From Phoronis australis (lineage: Eukaryota > Phoronida > Phoronidae): a stretch of DNA of 64,000 nt. The translations under genes and the position numbers were made by a program. The stretch spans positions 2,504,916-2,568,915 of the forward strand of contig NMRA01000003.1 of assembly GCA_002633005.1 (NCBI GenBank). The letters are read 5' to 3'. Shown here piece after piece: positions 31,996 through 43,800 of the stretch. A model generated the notes under the pieces. The model had not been told where the DNA came from. It did no database searches and was given only the letters and a program-made list of their open reading frames with translations. The number at the start of each line of letters is the position of its first letter. Positions within the stretch are counted from its first letter, which is position 1.

Positions 31996-34900
31996 ATGGC
32001 CAAGTTAGAAGTCGTTGACACCATTAAGGTGTACACAACTGAAGGGGAGCGCGAGATTCAACTCTTGTTTGGCGATATAACTAAGCTCCCCGTGGAAGAC
32101 AAGGTGGATGTCATCATGGTGTCGGCTTTTCCTGGTAAATTCTATTTCTCGTCTTCGCATTCAGTGTTGAACAACATTAACAAATTCGAAATGGTAATTG
32201 TTTACAATATGACGACATTGACTTACAGTATGATTTTGGTATCATTCGATTCCTTGCAACGTTATCTTTCCAAAAATAATCAGAATTTTTTCCTACCCCT
32301 TTCCCTTAGTAATATGAAATTTCTGCTCCCACTATTTCCCAGTACGCGGTAGTAATACCGCCATGTTGAGTGGAAGGAGTCACCTGGCGGTCAAAACTTG
32401 AACTAATCTACCGACTTCTGCAGATCGTCGCTTTTCATAAGGTCAAATTGATCGAGACCCGTCGATCCCCTGCCCGAGTTACGAGGGTTAGAATTCGATC
32501 CATGGTGACCCTGGTATGCATCTGGTAGCAAGAATCCGCGAAAAAAGCGGAGGTAATTTTGAAGTCTAAATTGGTGAAAAGGGTATCACTTCAGACAACT
32601 TCGTGGAAAAATGGTCAAATGGTCAGTCAAATTATAAAAAAATTGGAAAAGGTGAAAGAATAAACCAAGTGGTATTGTTAACTATGATCAGCGTTTGTAA
32701 TTCCTCCGAGTATATCAATACGTATAGTTGTTTATTTTCAATCCGTAACCAATGTTTGTAGTTTTTAGCTTATTTAAGTTCATCAATATTTAAAAATCGA
32801 AAACTAGACTATGTTATTTTTTTCCAGCAGAATACCACCGTAATAATCATTTTAAACAAAAATCATTGTTTTTTGCATTTTGAAAGTTTGCTAGTATGTA
32901 TGGGCAGAGAGATTTACTACAGTTATGGCCGGGTAATTATACTTAGTTGGGTCTTGCTTTCACTGGACATTGCAGTCATCACAACTGTGTCTCGCTTAAT
33001 GACGCCGCGCTCGCTTTGATCCTGGTACATACAAGCCGCTTCAAACAAGGCTGAAGGAGCAGAGCGGTTTACATTGTACACTGAAAATAGCGATTTTTAA
33101 CTGGCAATGACTTGAAATTGAATTCCATGTGAAAAGCTGGCTTAGGATTAATTTTTTTCTTACAAAAATTATGGATTAGCCAAAAACAATGTTATTTGAT
33201 TCCATTTGTTGACAACTAGTGTACTTCATTTAAGACATACCATTGTAATGGTGCGTAAGCATGGCACAAAACAAGATGTTATGCAAACATACCATTGTAA
33301 TGGTGCGTAAGCATGGCACAAATCAAGATGCTATGCAAACATACCATTGTAATGGTGCGTAAGCATGGCACAAATCAAGATGCTATGCAAACATACCATT
33401 GTAATGGTGCGTAAGCATGGCACAAATCAAGATGCTATGCAAACATACCATTGTAATGGTGCGTAAGCATGGCACAAATCGAGATGCTATGAAGTATTTT
33501 TGGTTGGCATGTGAAGATTAAGGATGCTGGTATAATTTTTTATGACAAGTTTGGTGTTTGTTGCTCCAGGACTGGGCTTTAGGGAATTGTAGCTTTTATG
33601 TAGTGTCGCAGCTATGGAAGCGTTTCCACCCTCTGAAATCTAGAGAAGCAGGCTTTTCAAAAACTTTTGTTGCAAATGACGTTCTCTTGTATTCCAGCCT
33701 TTAGAATTAATTCCGGTGTCTAGGAATCACTGTGAAATAGTTTTTTTTTCAGTTGCATCTGCCGTCAAAGATCTAGCTGACTACCCCTTTCAAAACGTGA
33801 CTTGCAGTCAGCAAACCTCAAGCTAATGACTTAGTGCTCACTTTGTGGAGGCAACGATTGATGTGAGATAAATTTCTATGAGGCACAAAGCTACAATTTG
33901 TGGCTCTCTATCTGTGGACTGGCCTTTTGTAAAATTGTTTGTAATCATCTACCATATTATACTGACAGGCGACTACTCTGCCACGCCTACCTCTGTGATT
34001 GGTGCACTGAAAAGAAATTTGAATCTGAGTGTTAGAGATCTTGCCAAAGACAAACAGGAAGACCTAAGGAGACACTTCTGTTGCTGGTGGTCTAAGCCTC
34101 TGCCTGAGAGTATCCCATACAGGTAACTTACCTTTAGTCTGAAGGGATTTGTGTCGCACATTGTAATCTGTTTGATGTAAAGGTGAACAAACGGAATCTG
34201 TTAGCTAATTTAATTTGAAGACTAGTTTGTTGCTGGAAGATTGTGGATTTTTACCAGTCTAGGAGGCTTAAGACAAATAATCGTTTGCACAGTTTAGATA
34301 ATGTTTAATCTCAACTAGATACAATGAATTGCTGAGTGTATAAGTGCAACAACTTGCTATAGTTACAATAATTGGTGGTGTCTTTAATTGAGCTTTGCTA
34401 TGTGCAAGTTTTTCAGGTGGTTATGTGTATTATTGTCTTTGCTTCAGACGTTTACTGTGTTTTGAGCGAATAGGACATGGAGGAAGGCATCCATCGCAGC
34501 TGGTAGGTGAAGTGTTCAGAGCCATGTTTCCTGTTTTCAATAACCAGGAGAGCACTGTCATCACGCCTCTCTTGGCAGCAGGAGATCAGGTAGGCAGTAG
34601 TGCAGGGCAATGGTCTGATATAACGTGCCCGTATTTTGAGAACCGGTTTGATGTCCGTTATTCAGTGGAGAAAACTGGTTCTCAAAATTCGGGCACATTA
34701 TATCTGACCATTTCCTTAGTGCAGGTGTGTATGCATAGTTGGGTCTTGGTATTGTATTCTCTAATAACTGTTGTCTGTGAAACAGTAATGGATTTTCAAT
34801 TTAATGTTGTGCAATTAATGTAGGGTAATACTTTATATGACCGCCTTTTCTTCCATGCAGTTCATGTATAGATGCATTATTTTGTTGCGTCCTTGGTGGT

Positions 34901-37894
34901 TGGTGCATTCATATGTGTTTTACCACCACTAACATGTTTGTATTGATTCTGTTAATTTGATAACTCAAGGATAATCGTTTAACCACCTGATGCCTGTTGT
35001 ATCGCATAGCGCACTTTGCTTGATGTTGAATACCTCTTAATGTTATCAAAAAAATGTTTTGCCTTCAAAATTCTTTTTTGGAAATAGCATTGGAATCTCT
35101 AGAAAACCCAACACATTTTTTGCATGTATAGAAATTCATTTTGTTTGTTGTTTCATTTGATAGTAACCCCTTGGTTTCCATATTTTCAAGTAATGCTTCT
35201 TTTCAAAACATTTAGTTGTGTAAGCTACATTTTGCATGTTCAATACAGTTTCCTAAAGGAACAAAGCTTTTTTAAATACCAATTTAATTTTTTAAAAATA
35301 TTTTAGAATATGGTTACACCCATATTATTTCTGTGAATTAGAACCAAATTTTCCGGGTAAATAAAAAATCCTGAATTATTTTTTAACGGAATGAACTGGA
35401 ATGATCACTGATTTATGTTCACTTTCTGGTTTTCCTCATGTTTCCATTCTTTTCCTGAACAAATATGTGTTCATTACATTTTGGCAACTTTCAGTCTCTT
35501 TTTTATTACAAACCAAGTGTAAGAAAATGCAATAAAGGTGTTGAGAATTAGCCCTGAAAGCAAATTGTTACGTCTAGACTTGTCTCTAAAATCATCCTTG
35601 CATGTCGGTCAGTACAAGACAACTGTGAAACAGGAGTGGTTTCCGCTATTTACAAATTATACTTCTGCTTGCAACATGTCTCTGCCTTCCATCATATTAA
35701 ATCCTTTAAAGGTTAACTTCTGTTTTGAACTACCCAAGAAAGAGTGCTTGTTTGGGTGTCTTGATTGGTGTATTTGAGGAGCACTTAATATGTAGTTTTC
35801 CCAGTCTTTTTGTCCAGCTATAGACTTCATTTTTATGCGTCCACATATTTATATGTGAACACATTATGCCATCATCTTTGTCCGTCCATCCATCCGTCCG
35901 TCCGGCGTCAGTCCGTCCGGCATCCATTCGGCATCCGCTGCTCTATCTCCAAAACCCTTTGACATACATTCATGAGATTTTGCACATGGGTTTCTTTCAT
36001 GAATGGGACAGAATAAGTGAACTTTCGGACGGATCCGACTATCGGTGTGCCCCTTAGTGGCAATTTAAGTTTTTTACGCTTACCTCTATATCTTCAAAGG
36101 TCCTCAACGAATTTCATAAATTTTGGCATATAGACATCTATTTGTGAGATGACGCTACCCTCTCGTTTACGGATGGATTCGAGGTAGTTTGCACCACCTA
36201 GTGGCCATTTTTCCTGTTTTTGAGTCTGTTTTTTGGCGTCCACCCGTCTATCAACCAAACTGCTCGAAGGATGACTGTTAAAATTGGCATGTATGTTCTT
36301 ACTATGAAGGGACGGCTGGCGATGATTTTCCGACAATTTTAACTACTGTGACGCCTCCTGGTGGCAGTTTTGTTTTTTGGTGCCCATGACTATTTCCTAA
36401 ACCGTTGGCAGGATCTTTACTAAATTTAGCTGGTATATTTATATGATGTTGGCAATGGATGGTGACGACTTTCGAACGGATCTGATTACCGGTGTGCCCC
36501 CTAGTGGCAATTATAGTTTTTACGTTTACCTCTGTATCTTCAAAGGTCCTCAACGTATTTTCATAAAATTTGGCATATAGGCCTCTATTTGTGAGATAAT
36601 GCTATCCTCTCGTTTTCTTGTGGATTTGACATATTTTGCACCACCTAGTGGCCATTTTTACTGTTTTTACTCTGCTTTTTGGCGTCCACCCCTCTATCAA
36701 CCAAATGGCTCTCAGGATGATTGTGAAAATTAGCATGTATGTTCTTACTACAAAGCTGATGATTTTCAGATGACTGACTACTGTGGCGCCTCCTAGTGGC
36801 AGTTTTATTTTTTGCCCCCATTGGTGTATCTCCTAAACCGTTTGCAGGGTTTTTGCTAAATTTAGCAAGTGTATTTATATGATGTTGACAATGGATGACA
36901 ACAACTTTTGGATGGATCTGACTACCAGTGTGCACCCTAGTGGCAATTTTAGTTTTCTGGGTTTACCTCTGTATCTTCAAAGGTCCTTCGACGGATTTTC
37001 AGAAAATTTGGAGTATAGGCATCTATTGGTGAGATGCTATCCACCCGTTTTCGGATGGAATCGAGGTACTTTGCGCCACCTAGTGGCCATTTTTCCTGTT
37101 TTCAAGTACGTTTTTTGGCGTCCACCCCTCCATAAACCAAATCATTCTAAAGATTTTGAAAATTGGCTTGCATGTTCTCAGTGTGAATGAAGAGGACAGT
37201 TCTCGATAACGAATTCGACTACTGTGGCGCCTGCTTGGCGTACTTTTGCTTGGTTTTGCGCTCATAGCTTCATCTCCTAAACACACTGCAGGATCATTAT
37301 TAAATTTAGTAATTGTATTTATATGAAGCTATCAACAGATGATGACGTCTTACAGGCAGATCCAATGAACGCTGTGCCCCATAGTGACAATTTCATTTTT
37401 TTCTGTTTTCCTACGGTTTCTCTGAAGTTCCTTGACAGATTTTTATGAAATAGCTTTCTATTAAAGAAGCCATGGCATGTTACAGTTTTCAGATGGATTG
37501 GACGTTTTTGCGCCATCTAGTGGCTATTTTTATGAAACACATAAACAACCTTAGAAGCACACCGTTTGCGGTGCATTTGTGGGCATTTTTCAATGCTCCG
37601 CATTGCTCTTGTTTCATCTTTTGGCATAAAACCAAAGACTCTTTGTTGTAATATCCTATGTACACAGGATTTTTAGCTCAAGTAATGACTCTTTGTTTTA
37701 ATATCCTATGTTCACAGGGTTTTTCAGCACAAGTAATGATGACTTCTATGGTAAATGCTGCAGCCAGGTGGATGAGACATGGTCTCCCTCTTACCAGTCT
37801 GAAGGTGGTGGTCTACAGAGGGGACAGGACTCTTGCCCAGGCATTTGATGGCTTGAAGAAAAAGTGGGAGGCTATGAAAGAAGTGCTTGATGTT
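31996..37894 (+). CDS. Gene B exons 1-4: macro-like domain
   Basis: Residues 1-204. EIQLLFGDIT at 20-29 matches the opening GDIT of macro domains. The first ligand loop (normally NAAN...GGG) is replaced by MVSAFPGDYSATPTSVIGAL, with no Asn and no Gly run. The second loop, LLAAGDQGF (139-147), resembles the phosphate-binding G-x-x-G-F loop. A helix (MVNAAARW) and strand (LTSLKVVVY) follow as in macro folds. Ligand binding is therefore possible, but ADP-ribose hydrolysis is unlikely. An alternative is another Rossmann-like fold. Confidence 0.7.
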
Positions 37895-40800
37895 GTGAGT
37901 AGTTGGGCTTATTTACAGTGGGATGTCTTGGGTCTAGTAATTAATTAATTATTCAACACATGATAATGTTTGTGTGTGCTGTTGTTGCCTAATTCAATAT
38001 ATTGCTAAAAGGCAGTCTCGTATTTGTAGCCCATGTTAAAACATCTTCAGATTGTGTCAAAACTAATTGCTGAATTTGATCTGTTTGCATTCTAAAGCTA
38101 AACAATTGAGTTAGAACTGGAGCAATTATGGAATATGTTTTTCATTGATCAGTTGTTGCTCGTTTCAATAGACATCAAGCATTAACTGTGAAAATGAGGT
38201 GACAGGGCAATAGCCTGATATTTGAGAACCAGTTTGATGCCCGTTATTCAATAGAGAGATCTGGTTCTCAAAGTGCAGGCACGTTGTATCAGACTCATAT
38301 CGTGGAATTGTCATGAGAACTTGACTGGGACCACAGGGGTCTCACGCTCCACTGGCTTATCTACACTAATTTGAAAAGGCTTTGTCCAGTCACGCCTTGT
38401 GGGTCATCAATCGAGATAATGCAAGTTATGTTTCTTCAGGCAGCTCTTATCACCAAACTATGGGTTTCACGGGCAATCAAATGTAATTGGTCAACGCATA
38501 GATCTGTGACCCCAGACCATCCAGAGTTGCCCCATTGACAACTCATGACGGTCTCTCACGACGATTTAACGTTACCGATAATTTGAATTAAAATTCTAGA
38601 GTGTATTATTTAGTTATTAAAATTATTATGATTACTATAAATATTTAAAAGTTTACTGTGCCACTCAACTAAAAGTTATCAGTGACACTTATAAAACAAA
38701 AGAAGAAGCTAAAACTACAGGCTGCAATACAAATAATGAACCATAAAAATAATAAAAAATAAATAATGGAATTAACGTTAAGATCTGCACATACAAATAA
38801 TCTAAACAAGCACACTCCATTCGATTTCGAAGTAAGGACCAAAATTATTAAAAAGCCCCCTCACCTGACTCTTGTTCATACTCGTGGTTAACAACAAATG
38901 TATTGGTGTAAGATGACCTTGTTTTAGATGTTTTGTAACCTGGTCATATTTTCGTCAAAGACAGAATATTACTCTAGCAACTTTGAAGTTTCTGTAATCT
39001 AGATAATATAATGTGAGGTATTCTAAAAAGTAAGTTGTTGCCATAATTCAAATGTGAGGTGATAAATGCCATTACTAAAGACTGATGTTTTACCTAGGGA
39101 TGGGCACTTTACATCATGTTCCTAGTCAAGGAGGGTGTGAGGGATTTGCAAACATCTCACACTGACCGCTGAGGTCAGTTCAGGTCCATCTCAGCTGGAA
39201 AAGTATGTTTTAACTGATTCTGAAAGAATCTATGAGGTAAACAGCTGATGGCCCGGAAAGTGGAAAATTGGAGGTTACAGGAGGATAGACAAAATTAAGG
39301 CAACAAGTTGACCAACCACACAGTTTGGCACATCGCTAAGTGTAATACCTGGCTTTGGGCATGTGCAACGTTATAGCCTAGATAAAGTTTCATGTCATTA
39401 AAATTGGTTGGCTAAAGCCTTAACAGTGTATGTAAATAAGGGATGATCACGGTTCACCTACAATGACATACAGTTTATTACCACTAAAGGGTATGATTAA
39501 TGGACTTGACAGTACAGGTGAATCACTTATTGTTCAATAGGATGTTTGCATTAGACAGCTGTCAGAGCCAACACAGCCAGTATAAATATGTACTGTTGTA
39601 CGTGTTCTTCATGTAAAATGACTTTGATTTTCAGTTTTGTGTGATAAATGTTTACTTAATTCTGAGACAAATAATTGTAGCCGAAATTATCATTTTTCAA
39701 AGCTGATTACCCTGCTGCAAATATTGGAAAGGTTACATTACCAAATGTTTTTAAAATTTATTGTTCACTGTTGCATGTTAGTATCCAGGACTACGTCTGT
39801 TTGCGTCTCACAATGCCGTTGGCTCAATTTCTCAAGACAGAAGCTTTAGATTTTGCTCATATTTTAAACTGAGCATCAACTCCAAGCGCAAGTTAGTTTT
39901 TGTAGGACAGATCAATCTATGTCATGGACTAAAACTTTTATTATTTTTACTTTCGTTGAGAAATTTGACAAAATAAATTTTCAATTGTCTGCCACATTAC
40001 ATTGGTGAAAAATTGCCGTAAGTATCCCCATTTTGAGTTAATTCCGATAATTTCTACATAATATTATTGCTACGTAAGTACTGGACTGCTTTTAAACTTT
40101 TTTATTCTTTTTTATTGCTACAAAGAACATATTAAATACACAGACATGAAAGACAAAATATGCAAGCAGTTCTCACTCTTAACACACCCACACGCACGCA
40201 CGAACCCACACACGCACACGCCCCCTCAACATACCCACCCACTTTAGGACTGCTTTTAAACTTATGGTGTTTTCGCTAATGTAGAGTTACTGATTGAAAT
40301 TGAATCCGATATTTTGCCATCGAAATGCAGGAACCATCGATCAAGTATGATGTTTATCTGTCGTACTGTAAAGAAGACCAGTCAAGGGTGGATGAAATTA
40401 AAAGTTTTCTAGAAAGTGAGAAGAAAGATCTGAAGGTGTTTGCCCAGCATCAAGTCCTTGATGAACAGTCAGAATTCCAAGAGGAGATATTCAATGTTAT
40501 GATCACTTGTGTCAAGTGAGTAATTGTAAAATATAAATTTCTGTTATTTATCTTTACCAAGTGAATTGTGTGTTTTCTATTTGACATTAAAAAAATGTGA
40601 GCGCAGTCCTAGAAATCGCTGTCACATGATCCATGTTCTCATTCACCCCAGTGCATACAGTCACTAGTAAGACCGAGCTTAGAGGAGTAGGAGACATCTT
40701 TGTGCTATGCTCGATTGTCAGCCAGTAAAGCTAGTATTCAAACCCGAGTCTCCCAAATGGGAGTCTGGAGCTCAGACCACTCAGCCACACTGTATCCTCA

Positions 40801-43800
40801 CTATTTGACATTGAGACGGGTATCTGTCCTAAAGCGGTCTGACGGTAGCAGTCGAAATAACAAGTCATGTTTTAATTAAAAATTGAACATTGAATTTCCA
40901 TTATGTATAATATGTGCACACAACATTTTCAAGATCCGAGGCAATGTGTGATCTGGCTCAAAGTGTACTGCAGTACGTCTCGAGTCTGCTCATAACATGA
41001 CAACATAGCAGTGTTGTTACTCTGTCTTCCTTTACCGTGTTCACTAGACAGTGTTCATAAGGAGTGAAATTACCATGTACATGCAGTTAGCAGTAAGACA
41101 GACTGAAGTACATTTACTTGAATTTTCACTTATTGTGATATAAAGGTATGTGATAGTGCATCACACACTTCAGTCTTTGAATTTTCAGTCCCTTCTATTG
41201 TTCAGTTTGCGATTCATTTACTTCAGTCTCCGAAAGACTCCAGCTTAGCTTGTGAAGCAGCATCAAGACAATCCTTTCTACTTGTTTCTGTTGGCAATCT
41301 CATTTCCTTTTTTACGGTAATATTGAGATGACAAGCCCAGAATGATAGCCATAATCTTCACACGGTGACTATTGAATGAAGGGTGACATGCCCTGTAAAG
41401 CCCGTGAGGTGGAACTCAACCAACTGTTCTATGATTTCAGGGTTGTTGCAGTCCTAAGTCCTGCCTATCTGCAGTCTGCTGAATGTCTTGAACAGTTCAA
41501 CATTGCCCTGTGTTGCGATCGGAAGACAAGACGTGAAATGTTGGCCCCATTTTATATAGAGACGATACCAGCTTTACCAACCTACATGTGTATGGTGCAG
41601 TACATTGATGTCAGGTATGTGTTGACCTATTAACACCATCCCTGTCCTACCGACCTACTTGTGTATGGTGCAGTACATTGATGTCAGGTAAATCTTAACT
41701 TCATCGAGAGAGAGTGTGTCTTAATCTTCATCAACCACTTCCTTGTAATGATATCTTATCCAAACAGCTGACATTGCCTACAAATTAAATTAATAAATAA
41801 AAATTTTTATCAAAAGAAGTTGTGTTATTTTTTACTAAAGTTTGTAAATAAGTTAAATAATATGTTTATCGCTGCATCTTGGCTGTTTTTTTTCAGGATC
41901 GGCGAGACATCAGAACCACTTTATGTGGGTTGTAAAATCTTCATTGAACAAGTGGTGAACGTAGCTGAAGAATCCAACAAGAATACTGCAGCCAACACTA
42001 ATAATATCCAGTATGATGTATTCATATCATACTGTCACAGAAACACGGAGTATGCTAACCAGCTGGTCACAATGCTACAGCGTCTCAATCCTGAATTAAG
42101 GATTTTCTTTGACAGAAATGAGCTTGCTTTAGGTAAAACATTTTGATGTTGAGTGGTTTTTTATGTTTCACTTCTTTTTTCTGTCTCAGAAAGTGAGCAA
42201 TTTTGATGAAATCTGAACTTTGGTTTAAATATGATAATACAGTGGAGCCCACTTTATGTCATACCTGATTATTGAATATCCCAGTTGTTGTCAGGAAATG
42301 TCAAAAAACAAATCATTTCTCATTAAATCCATGTACGATATCCTGCATAATCTCATGAATTATTGTCATATTCCCAGATATTGTTAAAAAATCAGCAAAA
42401 CTGATTCTCACTGGTGAACCTAATTTATCTTCTTGTGGGAATTTGGTGCCAAAGAAATTTTGCTTCCTGTTTAGCTCTCTTGCACTCGGACTGTCAACAT
42501 TGCATGATCAGCGTTTAAGAATGGTTACAATCACCGCCAAGTCGGAACCTGCTTAATGCAGTATCCTACGTATCATATTTTGCATTGAAACGGAGGATAT
42601 GACATGAACGGGGGTCAACTGTACTTACAACCCACCATCTTCAACATACGCCCTCTCCTGCTCCTGTCGAGATCAACAAATTTCACACCAGAGGCTGTTG
42701 CAGTTGTCAAATTCATAAAAACGTACAACACCCAACTGGGGCTTCTTAGTAGTGGAACTAGGGAAGCAATCATTAACAACCTACCATGTGTTCTTCCAGT
42801 GAATGCAGTCTGTGTCTTCATTTGGTAGTGTAGTTACTCTTACTGTTGTTTAACCATTGTTCAGATTATTTTGTATCTTAGTTAAACAAACCCGTCTTCT
42901 GTTCTTCCAGTCAATGGTAATGTATGTCTTTATGTGCCTTGTGGTATTATTGCTGTCCTTGATGAACCATTGTTCAGATTATTTTGTGTTTAGTTAAACA
43001 ACCTACCATGTGTTCTTGCAGTGAAGGGTGTTGTTTGTCGTTATGTGCCTTGGACTTGTTACTGTCACTATTGTTTAACCATTGTTCAGATTATTTTGTA
43101 TCTTGTTTAACAAACCTACCTTGTGTTTTTGGTGGAAAGTGCAGATTCTATTCTTGTTTCTTTCTCATTCAATGTTAGTTACAATAATGGTCATTATAAA
43201 TGCCAATATCTTTCCAGCCAGCAGCTGTCAGTGAAGTACTTATATTTAGAAACTAGGCCTATTTCACAACACTTTAAAAGAACCGCCACTGCGTCACCAA
43301 CTCTCCAACACTGATCTAAGCTCCTTTTGTGTAGAAGAGAGCAATTACTGCATGTAAAGAATTGTACGATGACACTTGGCTTACCTCAAAATCCAACTGC
43401 TGCCTGGTGGTTTGCCCAGTTATGTTGCACACGCAGCAGAATTAATGAGGAGTAACTTTTAACAAACGTTCAAGGTTGTGAAAGTCACATTTCTTGTCCA
43501 ATTTCCAAAATTCAAAAACCTTATCATGTGTGCTTTTCACCAACTATTCAAATATGTTATTTACAAACTTTCAAAATGAAAATTCAAAAATACTGTTGTC
43601 GCCCCCAATGTGTTTGTGTCTCATTTTCTAGAGAACAATAACATCAGCAGCCTGAGGCGATTTAATTAAGCACAACAAGATGGTGTCTTTGATCTAAACT
43701 GGCACATTCTGAGGTGCGCAAACTGGCCGAGTTGCCTAATCTCGATCGGTTAGGGTGTTGACATAGGATTCTTTTCATTCATGTCCACTACTAATGACTT

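Noticed and set aside
35538-37190. Several open frames of 63-103 residues in the 35.5-37.2 kb repeat
   Set aside because: They lie in tandem non-coding repeat units on both strands and differ from unit to unit.
40735-40797. Functional tRNA-Leu/Ser
   Set aside because: A and B boxes are present but the acceptor stem is not paired; retroposed SINE is the better reading.
41615-41687. Second donor of gene B exon 6 as the main junction
   Set aside because: It introduces a stop after YVLTY; the first donor keeps the frame and the 174-bp length shared with gene A.
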